A stretch of DNA of 64,000 nt from an uncultured Pelagibacteraceae bacterium (GTDB taxonomy: Bacteria > Pseudomonadota > Alphaproteobacteria > Pelagibacterales > Pelagibacteraceae). The stretch spans positions 1 to 64,000 of the forward strand of contig CACDEB010000003.1 in the NCBI GenBank assembly GCA_902551755.1, written 5' to 3'. Both the position numbers and the translations under genes were made by a program. This document shows positions 17,382 to 26,312 of this stretch, piece after piece (the stretch's first letter is position 1; the number at the start of each line of letters is the position of its first letter). The notes below the pieces were generated by a model. That model had not been told where the DNA came from, did not search any database, and was given only the letters and a program-made list of their open reading frames with translations.

Positions 17382-18194
17382 CTATGAGGCTTTTTTTAAT
17401 TCGTCAGTTTTAATTGGTTTAATTGCTTTCTCAGCGTCTATAAATTTTTCTCTTATTTTGTCCCAATATAATATTTCAAAACTACCGTCATAATTTTCAG
17501 CTAATGCAGTGCAAGATTCAACCCAATCTCCACAATTCAAATAATTTATGCCATTAAAATCTCTATCCTCAGGGTGATGAATGTGACCGCAAATTATTCC
17601 ATCAAATTTTTTTGTTTTTGCATAATCTGAGACAGTCTTTTCATATTCACCGATATATTTGACTGCATTTTTGACTTTATACTTTAAAAATTTTGCAAGA
17701 GACCAATATTCTTTTCCTCTTAACCTTCTAAAAAAGTTAATTATTACATTAAATTGTAACAATAAATTATATGCTATTGATCCAAGTTTAGACAACCATT
17801 TAGCATGTTTCATTACTCCATCCCAAGCATCACCATGAACAACTAAATATTTTTTCCCAGTGTTTGTTTCATGAATAACTCTATTAACCATATGAATGTC
17901 GCCAAAATGCAGTGGAATAAATTTTCTAAACATTTCATCATGATTACCCATTACATAGAAAACTCTGGTACCATGTCTTGCTTTTCTTAAAATTTTTTGA
18001 ATTACATCATTATGTTCTTGGGGCCAAAAAAAACTTTTTTGCATTGCCCATACATCGATAATGTCTCCTACTAGATAAAGATTTTCGGATCTTGAGTTTT
18101 TAAAAAACTCTAAAATTTTATTTGCCTGACAGCCTTTAGTTCCTAAGTGTAAATCAGAAATAAATATACTTTTGTATTTAAGTATTTTAGGCAT
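17382..18194 (-). CDS. plcP: PlcP-type metallophosphoesterase (phospholipase C)
   Basis: 270 residues of the calcineurin-like phosphoesterase fold related to UDP-2,3-diacylglucosamine hydrolase. Metal ligands are D14 and H16 (DLHLG), D44 (GDIID), N84 and H85 (GNHDE), H120 (VVHGD), H204 and H206 (GHIHH). Family members in rhizobia and marine bacteria cut phospholipid headgroups during phosphate starvation. Three facts support this reading over LpxH: the partner glycosyltransferase three bases downstream, the Pho-box-like operator 59 bases upstream, and a separate LpxI gene (53105-53893) that already covers the lipid A step. Confidence 0.85.
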   Translation of the reverse strand: MPKILKYKSIFISDLHLGTKGCQANKILEFFKNSRSENLYLVGDIIDVWAMQKSFFWPQEHNDVIQKILRKARHGTRVFYVMGNHDEMFRKFIPLHFGDIHMVNRVIHETNTGKKYLVVHGDAWDGVMKHAKWLSKLGSIAYNLLLQFNVIINFFRRLRGKEYWSLAKFLKYKVKNAVKYIGEYEKTVSDYAKTKKFDGIICGHIHHPEDRDFNGINYLNCGDWVESCTALAENYDGSFEILYWDKIREKFIDAEKAIKPIKTDELKKAS

Positions 18195-18207
18195 ATAAAA
18201 AACTTTT

Positions 18208-18229
18208 ATTTAATACAACTGTAACACGA
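18208..18229 (+). promoter_or_regulatory. Pho-box-like operator pointing to dagK
   Basis: Two 11-mers, ATTTAATACAA and CTGTAACACGA, give the TGTAACA core (the first as TTTAATA) at an 11-bp step in the plus orientation. The second unit is the best match to a CTGTCATA-type half site in the window. The box ends 63 bases before the dagK start codon. Confidence 0.55.
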
Positions 18230-18253
18230 ATCATGTATTTCTTATTTCATTTA

Positions 18254-18275
18254 AATGTTACAGATTTGTTAAAAA
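18254..18275 (-). promoter_or_regulatory. Pho-box-like operator pointing to plcP
   Basis: On the minus strand the 11-mers TTTTTAACAAA and TCTGTAACATT follow each other without a gap. The first is identical to a unit of the pstS operator and the second shares CTGTAACA with the dagK box. It ends 59 bases before the plcP start, close to the distance at pstS (67). Confidence 0.65.
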
Positions 18276-18292
18276 TTTTTTAAGGAATAATT

Positions 18293-19177
18293 ATGTTATG
18301 TTGTTTAATTTATAATCTAAACTCTTCTTCTGGGAAAAAATCAAAATTCATAAAAAGGGTTTTATTTAAGTTAAAAAAAAAAAATTCTGTAGACTATTTT
18401 GAGACAAAAACAATAAATCAGGCTAGAGAAATTTTTAGAGATTTTAATCAAAAAAATTACGATCGATTAATTGTAGCAGGTGGAGATGGGTCTGTGTCTT
18501 TTGCAATTAATGAACTAATTAAAAATAATTTTAATTTTAAAGACGATTTTGCTATAGGTTATATACCTGCTGGTACCGCAAATTTACTTCAGGCTGAATT
18601 ATCAATGAATAAAAAAGTTGATGATATAGTTAATGTATTAGTTTCTAGCAATTATAAAACCTCTAATCTTCTAAAAATTAATGAAAGTTTTTTCTTTTTA
18701 ATGGCTGGTATAGGATGGGATGCAAAAATTGTCCATTCAATTAATTCAAAAATTAAAAAGTTGCTTGGTAAAATTATATTTGTTATTAAAGGTTTTCAAT
18801 ATTTCTTGTTTATGAATAATAAAAAATTAAGTGTTACTTTTGACGGACAATTTTATAAAGCAGATTGGATACTGTCCTCAAATACCAAATATTATGCTGG
18901 GCATTATAAAATAAATAAAACAAATATTTTTGAAGATAAATTAGTAACCTATATATTTAGGGATTTGACAAGGATTAATTTATTATATTCCATATTTTTA
19001 ATAATCTTTAATGGCGATTTAAGTAAAAACAAAAATGTTATTACTACTTATTCTCAAAATATCACCATTGAGGGAAATGATTTAATACCTGTTCAAATTG
19101 ATGGAGATAATTTTGGTTCATATAAAAAAATTCATTTAAGTAAATCAAATAAAAAAATAAATTTTCTTGTAAAATAA
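18293..19177 (+). CDS. dagK: Diacylglycerol kinase, LCB5/YegS family
   Basis: 294-residue lipid kinase. The catalytic-domain motif AGGDGSVSFAINEL contains GGDGS at residues 63-67, and YIPAGTANLLQAEL is the second conserved nucleotide-site block. The C-terminal beta domain ends in IPVQIDGDNFG, typical of the family. It is divergent from plcP, each gene having its own Pho-box-like repeat. Phosphorylating diacylglycerol to phosphatidic acid would return leftover diacylglycerol to phospholipid synthesis and counterbalance PlcP. A sphingoid-base substrate is unlikely in this context. Good ribosome site (AAGGA) before the ATG. Confidence 0.83.
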   Translation: MLCCLIYNLNSSSGKKSKFIKRVLFKLKKKNSVDYFETKTINQAREIFRDFNQKNYDRLIVAGGDGSVSFAINELIKNNFNFKDDFAIGYIPAGTANLLQAELSMNKKVDDIVNVLVSSNYKTSNLLKINESFFFLMAGIGWDAKIVHSINSKIKKLLGKIIFVIKGFQYFLFMNNKKLSVTFDGQFYKADWILSSNTKYYAGHYKINKTNIFEDKLVTYIFRDLTRINLLYSIFLIIFNGDLSKNKNVITTYSQNITIEGNDLIPVQIDGDNFGSYKKIHLSKSNKKINFLVK

Positions 19178-19186
19178 TTATTTTAC
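19169..19186. repeat. 18-bp perfect palindrome at a zero-gap convergent stop junction
   Basis: GTAAAATAATTATTTTAC is its own reverse complement and is centred exactly between the last base of dagK (19177) and the last base of manC (19178). Both genes therefore end in the same codons, GTA AAA TAA (Val-Lys-stop). A hairpin here could act on both transcripts, though it has no GC-rich stem. Confidence 0.8.
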
Positions 19187-20380
19187 TCTTCCATATACAT
19201 CCTGATATCTAACAATATCTGTTTCTTTAAGGATTGAGCCTATTTGTGCTTCTATAATTTTTACCGGTTTTTTAAATGGATTTTCAATTCTATGAACAGC
19301 TCCTAATGGAATATAAATAGTTTCACCAGGTTTCTTTAAGAATTTACTTTTATTTAGAGTAATTCTTGGAATTCCATGAGTAACTACCCAGTGTTCTGCT
19401 CTATGGAAATGTTTTTGAAGACTTAAAATACCTTTAGATTTCACATACAATTCTTTAATTAAGAATTCTTTGCCTTTAAATAAGTTTGTGTAGCTGCCCC
19501 ATGGTCTATGAAATACGTTTTTCTTTTTAAAATATCTATTTTTAATCTTTCCGTACATTTTGCAGATTTCTTTCCAGCTCCCTAGATCTGACCATGGAAT
19601 ATCAAGTTTGATCGCATTGATATTTTTAGTTTTCTCTAGTATCGCATAATCAAAAGATTTTGCTGTAGCTTTAGAAAATGATTGTTTGTTTAAATAATAC
19701 ACATTGCTTTTATATTTAGCTTTTATTACAGCTTTGTTGCAGTTTCGAAAAATATTAGGCTGATATTTCATAAAATTATTAATAATTGAGTCCTTTCTCA
19801 AAAAAAACATCCCAGAATTCCAATATCCCCTTTGTTTAATTACTTGCTTTGCCTTAGATACTTTTGGTTTTTCAATAAATCTAGTGACTTTATTAATGTT
19901 CTTTTTTTTCTTGGTAATAAAATATCCATACTCACTAGAAGGGTTTGTGGGTTTTATTCCAAATATAAATACATTTTTTTCGTCTAAATTTGACTTATTT
20001 TTATTAATAGCTGTGATTAGTTTATTTGGTTTATCAATTAGATGATCTGCAGCAAAGTACATTAAAGGCTGGTTATACGGCACATCTTTAATCAGTGCTG
20101 ATGCTAAAATTGCAGGTGCTGTATTCTTTTTTGCAGGCTCTAAAATAATCTTATATTTTTTAATTTTACTTTTCTTTAAAGCCTTTTTTACATCCCTAAG
20201 ATATTTTGAATTAGTGCTAATAATTGGATAGTCAAAAACCTTACTTTTAACCCTTTCAAAAGTTTTGTTAATTAAAGTCCAACCACCAAAATCTATGAAC
20301 TGTTTTGCTTGATGTTTAGATTTTTTAGGCCACAGTCTAGTACCTGCTCCTCCGCATAGAATAACTGGTCTAATTTTCAT
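19178..20380 (-). CDS. manC: Mannose-1-phosphate guanylyltransferase / mannose-6-phosphate isomerase
   Basis: 400-residue, probably bifunctional ManC (AlgA/CpsB) protein that makes GDP-mannose for surface glycans. The nucleotidyltransferase domain opens with VILCGGAGTRLWP and has FGIKPTNPSSEYGYF and RFIEKP blocks. The C-terminal type II isomerase cupin is seen in HRPWGSY, LSLQKHFHRAEHW, PGETIYIPLGAVHRIENP. It is shorter than the usual ~470 residues, with spacer shortened between the domains. The start overlaps the ilvD stop by one base. Related glycosylation genes are not in the window. Confidence 0.87.
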   Translation of the reverse strand: MKIRPVILCGGAGTRLWPKKSKHQAKQFIDFGGWTLINKTFERVKSKVFDYPIISTNSKYLRDVKKALKKSKIKKYKIILEPAKKNTAPAILASALIKDVPYNQPLMYFAADHLIDKPNKLITAINKNKSNLDEKNVFIFGIKPTNPSSEYGYFITKKKKNINKVTRFIEKPKVSKAKQVIKQRGYWNSGMFFLRKDSIINNFMKYQPNIFRNCNKAVIKAKYKSNVYYLNKQSFSKATAKSFDYAILEKTKNINAIKLDIPWSDLGSWKEICKMYGKIKNRYFKKKNVFHRPWGSYTNLFKGKEFLIKELYVKSKGILSLQKHFHRAEHWVVTHGIPRITLNKSKFLKKPGETIYIPLGAVHRIENPFKKPVKIIEAQIGSILKETDIVRYQDVYGRVK

Positions 20381-22098
20381 TAAATATCAGCGTATGTTCT
20401 AACCTCTTCTTTTGCTCCAGGGTGCGTAGGGGCACCTAGATAAGCTGGACCAACTGTTTGAGCATACTTCCAAAGTGTTCCATTACCAAAATTAATTTTC
20501 TTTGGTTTCCATTTCTTTCTTCTTTTGGCTAATTCTTTTCTAGATAAACGAACATTAATTGTTCCCTTCTTAGCATCTAAATCTATGATGTCTCCGTTCT
20601 TAAGTAAAGCTATTGGTCCTCCAACTGATGCTTCAGGTCCAACATGGCCTACACAAAATCCTCTCGTTGCACCTGAAAATCTTCCATCAGTTATAAGTGC
20701 AACTTTTTCACCTTTACCTTGTCCGTAAATTGCTCCAGTTGTTTGAAGCATTTCTCTCATGCCTGGCCCACCTTTTGGCCCTTCATATCTTATAATTATA
20801 ATGTCACCGTCTTTATATTTTTTATTTTTAACTGCTTTATAAGCAGCTTCTTCTGTATCAAAGCATCTTGCTTTGCCTGTGAATTGTAATTTCTTTAATC
20901 CAGCAACTTTAACAATTGCTCCATCAGGTGCTAAATTTCCTTTTAAACCGACAACACCACCATCAGGAGATAATGGTTGGTTATGTGTTCTCATAACTTT
21001 TTGATTTTTATTAAACTTAACATTTTTTAAATTTTGTCTCATTGTTTTACCTGTAACTGTCATACAATCACCGTGTATATAACCACCATCTAATAAAGTT
21101 TTTAAAAGCATTGGAACTCCACCTGCTTTCCACATATCTTTTGCAACATATTTTCCACCAGGTTTTAAGTCTGCAAGATAAGGTGTTTTCTTAAATATTC
21201 TTGCAACATCCATTAAATCAAATTTAATTCCTGCTTCATTAGCAAGTGCAGGTAAATGTAAAGCAGCATTAGTTGATCCACCTGTTGCAGCAACAATTGT
21301 TGCAGCGTTTTCTAAAGATTTTTTTGTAACGATGTCTCTTGGTCTGATATTTTTTGCCAATAAATTCATTACTGCCTTACCACTTTTTAAAGCATAAGAA
21401 TCTCTTTGTGTGTATGGCGCTGGTGTTCCAGCTGAATATGGTAATGCTAATCCTATTGCCTCAGATACACATGCCATAGTATTTGCTGTAAATTGTCCTC
21501 CACAAGCTCCAGCACTTGGACAAGCCTTAAGTTCTAATTTCCTCAGTGCATGTGCTGACATTTTTCCTGAAGAAAATTTTCCAACTCCTTCAAATACATC
21601 AACAACTGTTACATCTTTTCCGTTAAATCTACCGGGTAATATTGAACCACCATAAATAAAGACACTTGGTACATTTAATCTTACCATTGCCATCATTAAG
21701 CCTGGTAAAGATTTATCACATCCTGCAACGCCAACTAAAGCGTCATAACAATGTCCTCTAACAGTTAATTCAGTTGAATCTGCAATTACATCTCGTGAAA
21801 TCAATGAAGATTTCATTCCTTCATGACCCATTGCTATTCCATCTGTAACCGTAATCGTACAAAATTCTCGCGGTGTACCCCCTGCTTGATGAACTCCTTT
21901 TTTTACTGATTGTGCTTGTCTCATTAAAGCAATATTACAAGGAGCTGCCTCGTTCCATGTTGAAACCACACCCACAAAAGGTTTTGCTACATCTTTTTCG
22001 GTCAAATCCATTGCATAATAAAAAGATCTTTGTGGAGCCTTATCGGGCCCTAAAGATGTGTGTCTACTTGGTAATTTCTTCTTATTAAATTTCTTCAT
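20380..22098 (-). CDS. ilvD: Dihydroxy-acid dehydratase IlvD
   Basis: Third enzyme of branched-chain amino acid synthesis, dehydrating dihydroxy acids to keto acids for valine and isoleucine; 572 residues. Cysteines for the iron-sulfur cluster are seen in [23 protein letters not shown] and [16 protein letters not shown], each in its conserved setting. The C-terminal swivel domain has [16 protein letters not shown]. It sits between valS (which uses valine) and manC with one-base overlaps on both sides, so it is co-translated with them. Confidence 0.96.
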   Translation of the reverse strand: MKKFNKKKLPSRHTSLGPDKAPQRSFYYAMDLTEKDVAKPFVGVVSTWNEAAPCNIALMRQAQSVKKGVHQAGGTPREFCTITVTDGIAMGHEGMKSSLISRDVIADSTELTVRGHCYDALVGVAGCDKSLPGLMMAMVRLNVPSVFIYGGSILPGRFNGKDVTVVDVFEGVGKFSSGKMSAHALRKLELKACPSAGACGGQFTANTMACVSEAIGLALPYSAGTPAPYTQRDSYALKSGKAVMNLLAKNIRPRDIVTKKSLENAATIVAATGGSTNAALHLPALANEAGIKFDLMDVARIFKKTPYLADLKPGGKYVAKDMWKAGGVPMLLKTLLDGGYIHGDCMTVTGKTMRQNLKNVKFNKNQKVMRTHNQPLSPDGGVVGLKGNLAPDGAIVKVAGLKKLQFTGKARCFDTEEAAYKAVKNKKYKDGDIIIIRYEGPKGGPGMREMLQTTGAIYGQGKGEKVALITDGRFSGATRGFCVGHVGPEASVGGPIALLKNGDIIDLDAKKGTINVRLSRKELAKRRKKWKPKKINFGNGTLWKYAQTVGPAYLGAPTHPGAKEEVRTYADI

Positions 22099-24716
22099 TA
22101 TAAACCTTTTATAGTGATTGATATTTTATCAATATCTTTTTTAAGATTACTATAGTTATTTTTTTCCTGATCAACAATATTTTTTGGCGCTCTTTCTACA
22201 AAACTTTTGTTAGAAAGTCTTTTTAATATCCCATCCAACTCACTTTGGTATTTTTGCTGCCTTTTTAGAAGATTTTCTTTGATCAAAGAGAGATCTATTG
22301 ATTGATCAAAATATATCTTAAAAATATCCCCTTTGATGACTAAGTTTGCTGATGCCTTATCTTTATCAGTATCTAGAAAGCTATTTATCCTACCAAGTTT
22401 TTTTAAAACGGTTTGATTTTTTTTGATAAATAACTGATCGTTTTTAGATAGAGTCGAAATAGACATATCTACAAAAGAACCTGGGCTCACATTTAATTCA
22501 TTTTTAAATGCTCTAAGTTGGCTTATTAAATTGATTATATTTTCAACTTCCTTAATTTGTTTATCTTTCTTTGCTTTTTTATTAGACCAATTAGCAAACA
22601 TTAGATAATTTTTTGGTTTATCTAGCTTATTTTTTAACCATAATTCCTCTGTAATAAATGGAATGAATGGATGTAAAAGAATTAAAATTTGTTTAAAAAC
22701 ATAACTTAATGTCTGTTTTACTTCTGAAATTGACGACTTTTCTTTAGAATTCAAGATAGTTTTAGATAGCTCTACGTACCAATCACAATATGAATGCCAA
22801 ACAAATTGGTAAATGTTTCTTGCTGCTTCATCAAACCTATAATCATTTATATTCTTTTCAATAAGCTTACTCACTGAGTTTAACTCTGAAATAATCCATT
22901 TATTTATATTTAATTTTACTTTTGGCTCCTTTTTAGACTTTGAAAAATCACACTTATTCATGGCCAAAAAGTTGTTTGCATTCCACAGTTTATTAAGAAA
23001 ATTTCTATAACCTTTAACTCTATCTTCAGACAATTTTACATCTCTTCCAGGTGATGCCATTGATAACAAAGTAAATCTTAATGCATCTGCACTATATTTA
23101 TCTATCAAGATTAAAGGATCAATTACATTACCTTTTGACTTAGACATTTTTTGTCCTTTTTCATCTCTTACCAATGCATGTACATAAATTTCTTTAAATG
23201 GTTGTTTATTTAAAAACTCCATTCCAAACATCATCATCCTAGCTACCCAAAAAAAGATAATGTCAAAACCTGTTACTAAAACTGATGTTGGGTAAAACTT
23301 TTTTAGATATTCATTTTTGTTTGGCCAACCAAGAGTTGCAAAAGCCCATAATCCTGATGAGAACCATGTGTCTAAAACATCTTCATCTCTAACCAATTCT
23401 ACATCTTTTTTATATTTTTTTTTTGCTAGTTTTTTTGCTTCACTATAATTTGATGCTACAAAGATTTTCTTATCAGGTCCATACCAAGCTGGTATTTGAT
23501 GTCCCCACCAAAGTTGTCTTGATATACACCAAGGTTCAATATTATTCATCCATTGGAAATAAGTCTTTGACCAATTAGGAGGAAAAAATTTTGTTTTTTT
23601 ATTCTTTACAATCTTCTTTGCTTTTACTGATAGTTTTTTTGCATCTGCAAACCATTGCTCTGTGAGATATGGTTCAATTACAGAGTTAGATCTATCCCCA
23701 TAAGGAACTTTATTTATAATGTTTTCTTCTTTAATAAGCTTGTCACCAAGTTCATTTAAGATTTTTTTTCTTGCTTCAAACCGATCTAAACCTACATAAT
23801 GACTAGGTGCATTTTCGTTAATCTTCCCGTCCTCTGTGAATATATTTATTATTTCTAATTTATTTCTTTTACCCACATCATAGTCATTAAAATCATGTGC
23901 CGGAGTAATTTTAACTGCACCAGAACCTTGCTCTGGATCAGCGTAATCATCTTGAATAATTTTTATTTTTCTACCTGTTATAGGTAAAACTGCATTTTTA
24001 CCTACTAAATTAGTATACCTTTCATCTTTAGGATTAACAGCAACTGCTGTGTCTCCTAGCATTGTTTCTGGTCTTGTTGTTGCAATAGTTATAAATTCTG
24101 AACTATTTTCAATTTGATAATTGATATAATAAAGTTTTGAATTTACTTCTCTTTGATCGACCTCAAGATCAGATATAGCTGTTTTTAATACTGTATCCCA
24201 GTTAACTAATTTTTTAGATTTATAAATAAGACCTTTGTTATAAAGATCTATGAAAACTTTAATAACTGATGCAGACAAATTCTTATCCATTGTGAAGGCA
24301 TTCCTTGACCAATCACATGAACATCCTAATTTTTTAAGCTGATTGATGATGATATCGCCATACTCCTTTTTCCAATCCCAAACTTTTTTAATAAAAGCCT
24401 CTCTACCAATTGATTGTTTATCAATATTTTCACTTTCAAGTTTTCTTTCGACTAAAGCTTGCGTTGCAATTCCAGCATGATCTGTTCCCGGTTGCCATAA
24501 AGTTTCAAAATTGTTCATTCTATGAAATCTTATGAGTAAATCCTGAATTGTATTGTTTAATGCATGACCCATATGAAGACTTCCAGTGACATTTGGAGGT
24601 GGAATTACAATAGAATACTTTTTTTTATTTTTTTTGGGTTTAAAGAGACCTTTTTTTTCCCAGTAAGAGTAAATCTTATTTTCTACTTTAGAATGTGTAT
24701 ATTTTTCTGAACTCAT
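22098..24716 (-). CDS. valS: Valyl-tRNA synthetase
   Basis: Charges tRNA-Val; 872 residues, somewhat shorter than the 951 of Escherichia coli. The class I signatures are [16 protein letters not shown] (HIGH site, near residue 40) and [14 protein letters not shown] (KMSKS site). The editing domain has [15 protein letters not shown]. The C-terminal arm is the helical, lysine-rich coiled coil specific to ValRS, which separates it from IleRS and LeuRS. The start is 117 bases from the divergent tRNA-Cys gene. Confidence 0.96.
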   Translation of the reverse strand: MSSEKYTHSKVENKIYSYWEKKGLFKPKKNKKKYSIVIPPPNVTGSLHMGHALNNTIQDLLIRFHRMNNFETLWQPGTDHAGIATQALVERKLESENIDKQSIGREAFIKKVWDWKKEYGDIIINQLKKLGCSCDWSRNAFTMDKNLSASVIKVFIDLYNKGLIYKSKKLVNWDTVLKTAISDLEVDQREVNSKLYYINYQIENSSEFITIATTRPETMLGDTAVAVNPKDERYTNLVGKNAVLPITGRKIKIIQDDYADPEQGSGAVKITPAHDFNDYDVGKRNKLEIINIFTEDGKINENAPSHYVGLDRFEARKKILNELGDKLIKEENIINKVPYGDRSNSVIEPYLTEQWFADAKKLSVKAKKIVKNKKTKFFPPNWSKTYFQWMNNIEPWCISRQLWWGHQIPAWYGPDKKIFVASNYSEAKKLAKKKYKKDVELVRDEDVLDTWFSSGLWAFATLGWPNKNEYLKKFYPTSVLVTGFDIIFFWVARMMMFGMEFLNKQPFKEIYVHALVRDEKGQKMSKSKGNVIDPLILIDKYSADALRFTLLSMASPGRDVKLSEDRVKGYRNFLNKLWNANNFLAMNKCDFSKSKKEPKVKLNINKWIISELNSVSKLIEKNINDYRFDEAARNIYQFVWHSYCDWYVELSKTILNSKEKSSISEVKQTLSYVFKQILILLHPFIPFITEELWLKNKLDKPKNYLMFANWSNKKAKKDKQIKEVENIINLISQLRAFKNELNVSPGSFVDMSISTLSKNDQLFIKKNQTVLKKLGRINSFLDTDKDKASANLVIKGDIFKIYFDQSIDLSLIKENLLKRQQKYQSELDGILKRLSNKSFVERAPKNIVDQEKNNYSNLKKDIDKISITIKGL

Positions 24717-24817
24717 TGGTGTTTATAGTTTATAATTCAATAAACGTATTTAACAATAAACAAATTCTGATTGAATTTGATAGAATATTTCATATATAAA
24801 CATCTAATAAATTGTTT

Positions 24818-24823
24818 TATAAT
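24818..24823 (+). promoter_or_regulatory. Consensus -10 box for the tRNA-Cys/tRNA-Asn unit
   Basis: A perfect TATAAT lies 10 bases before the mature 5' end of tRNA-Cys. No good -35 box is visible 16-18 bp upstream, only AT-rich DNA. The short distance would leave a very short 5' trailer. Confidence 0.45.
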
Positions 24824-24833
24824 CAGATTTATC

Positions 24834-24907
24834 GGTAACGTGGCGGAATGGTTACGCAGAGGATTGCAAATCCTTGTATCCCGGTTCGATTCCGGGCGTT
24901 ACCTCCA
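24834..24907 (+). tRNA. tRNA-Cys (anticodon GCA)
   Basis: Full cloverleaf of 74 bases with encoded CCA. Acceptor GGTAACG pairs with CGTTACC, the T arm reads CCGG-TTCGATT-CCGG, and the anticodon loop TTGCAAA gives GCA. It is probably co-transcribed with the tRNA-Asn gene 51 bases downstream. Confidence 0.95.
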
Positions 24908-24958
24908 AAAAAAAGAGTTGTTTTCAAGTAAAAAAAAAGTAAGTTTTGATTTTTACAT

Positions 24959-25034
24959 TCCTCGGTAGCTCAGTTGGTAGAGCAGTTGACTGTTAATCAA
25001 TTGGTCGCAGGTTCGAGTCCTGCCCGAGGAGCCA
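24959..25034 (+). tRNA. tRNA-Asn (anticodon GTT)
   Basis: 76 bases including encoded CCA. Acceptor TCCTCGG pairs with CCGAGGA, the D arm is GCTCAGTTGGTAGAGC, and the anticodon loop CTGTTAA gives GTT. The end lies only two bases from the stop of the convergent XRE regulator gene, and no terminator is visible between them. Confidence 0.95.
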
Positions 25035-25036
25035 AA

Positions 25037-25408
25037 TTAACCAGTCTTTTGAATTCCAACGTTAAGTGATTGTAAATTTTTGCTAAATTTTATTTTTTGA
25101 TCGTTAGTTAGCTCAGAATATACCTTAACTAAAAAATTATAGTTCACGTTCATATGACCTTCTTTAATTTTATCAGCGTTTATTAGGTATTCTGAAAAAT
25201 CTTCAAAAAAATAATTAATTGGAACTTTTAAATAGTTCGACAATTGAAGTAATCTTATAGAACTTACTCCATTTGTGCCTTTTTCATATTTTTGAATTTG
25301 TTGAAATGTTACATTGATTGCTTTTGCTACTTTTGTTTGTGTTAGACCTAGCGCTAGTCTTCTTAACTTAAGTTTGTTACCTAAGTGTTTATTAAAATTA
25401 TCTTCCAT
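25037..25408 (-). CDS. XRE-family helix-turn-helix regulator
   Basis: 123-residue DNA-binding protein. The lambda-repressor-type HTH spans about residues 10-66 (LKLRRLALGLTQTKVAKAI, then VTFQQIQKYEKGTNGVS), with recognition helix QQIQKYEKG. The C-terminal half is helical and probably dimerises. Alphaproteobacteria often carry such short regulators with IQKYEKG text; target genes are unknown. The gene is alone, converges on the tRNA pair and lies downstream of the aap operon. An inverted repeat covering its ribosome site (25413-25452) hints at self-control. Confidence 0.85.
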   Translation of the reverse strand: MEDNFNKHLGNKLKLRRLALGLTQTKVAKAINVTFQQIQKYEKGTNGVSSIRLLQLSNYLKVPINYFFEDFSEYLINADKIKEGHMNVNYNFLVKVYSELTNDQKIKFSKNLQSLNVGIQKTG

Positions 25409-25412
25409 TAAG

Positions 25413-25452
25413 ACCCCTCTTAAAAACCAAGATTGAACTCTATCCTAGGGGT
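25413..25452 (-). promoter_or_regulatory. Inverted repeat covering the XRE gene ribosome site
   Basis: The arms ACCCCT (plus strand 25413-25418) and AGGGGT (25447-25452) are perfect complements across 28 bases. On the minus strand the downstream arm AGGGGT contains the purine-rich ribosome site just before the ATG at 25408. If transcribed, the fold would hide that site; as DNA it could be an operator. Confidence 0.35.
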
Positions 25453-25554
25453 TTATGCAAGCGGAAAAAAAATTTTTTTTGAGTGATTTTGAGGCTTGAC
25501 AATATTAGAAAAGCTCTAAATTGCTTTTTAGAAATATACGAAAATACAACATTT

Positions 25555-25575
25555 TTTGCATGTTAGGCATGCAAA
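25555..25575. terminator. Hairpin directly after the aap operon
   Basis: TTTGCATG (25555-25562) and CATGCAAA (25568-25575) form a perfect 8-bp stem with a five-base loop, two bases beyond the aapP stop on the minus strand. There is no T run on the minus side, so it may be an mRNA-end stabiliser or a weak terminator. A related TTTGCAT/ATGCAAA pair lies behind agt (16325-16352). Confidence 0.4.
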
Positions 25576-25577
25576 TT

Positions 25578-26312
25578 TTATAATATTTGACTTAAGAAAA
25601 GTTTTGTTCTGTCACTTTTTGGGTTAGCAAAAAATTCTTTTGTAGTATTTTTTTCAACTATCATACCTTCGTCCATAAAAATAACCTCATCAGCTACCTC
25701 TTTTGCAAATCCCATTTCATGAGTTACAACAATCATCGTCATACCACCCTTAGCAAGGTTAACCATTGCATCTAAAACCTCTTTAATCATCTCAGGATCA
25801 AGCGCAGAGGTTGGTTCATCAAATAACATTATCTTAGGCTGCATACATAATGCTCTAGCGATAGCTGATCTTTGTTGTTGACCTCCAGATAATTGACCTG
25901 GAAACTTATGTGCTTGGTCAGCTATTTGAACTTGTTCTAATTGTTGCATTGCAAGTTCTTCTGCTTGCCTTTTTGGCATCTTTTTTACCCAAATAGGTGC
26001 TAAAGTGCAGTTATCTAAAATAGATAAGTGCGGAAATAAATTAAATTGTTGGAAAACCATACCAACTTCAGCTCTAATTTGTTCAATATTTTTTGTATTT
26101 TCACTAAGTTCTGTTCCATCAACAATAATTTTACCTTCTTGATGCTCTTCTAATCTATTGATACATCTTATTAAGGTTGATTTGCCAGAGCCTGATGGAC
26201 CGCAAACTACAATCTTTTGTTTTGGATGCACTTCTAAGTTAATATCTTTTAAAACTTGGAAATCACCAAACCATTTATTAACGTTTTCAATATTTATTAT
26301 AGAACTAGACAT
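25578..26312 (-). CDS. aapP: General L-amino acid ABC transporter ATP-binding protein AapP
   Basis: 244-residue ATPase of the polar amino acid (GlnQ) group. Walker A is GPSGSGKST, the signature [14 protein letters not shown], Walker [14 protein letters not shown], and the switch histidine is in VVTHEMGFA. It is the last gene of aapJ-aapQ-aapM-aapP and overlaps aapM by one base. The long permeases with extra periplasmic loops identify the broad-specificity Aap (YhdWXYZ) system rather than a glutamine-only importer. Confidence 0.92.
   Translation of the reverse strand: MSSSIINIENVNKWFGDFQVLKDINLEVHPKQKIVVCGPSGSGKSTLIRCINRLEEHQEGKIIVDGTELSENTKNIEQIRAEVGMVFQQFNLFPHLSILDNCTLAPIWVKKMPKRQAEELAMQQLEQVQIADQAHKFPGQLSGGQQQRSAIARALCMQPKIMLFDEPTSALDPEMIKEVLDAMVNLAKGGMTMIVVTHEMGFAKEVADEVIFMDEGMIVEKNTTKEFFANPKSDRTKLFLSQIL

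Noticed and set aside
24771-24968. 65-residue plus-strand frame across tRNA-Cys
   Set aside because: It reads through the tRNA cloverleaf and has no protein-like features.
25496-25575. Possible plus-strand small RNA: TTGACA at 25496-25501 and the hairpin ending at 25575
   Set aside because: The only -10-like sequence (TAAATT) is 15 bp away, and the hairpin is followed by a broken T stretch. Too weak in AT-rich DNA.
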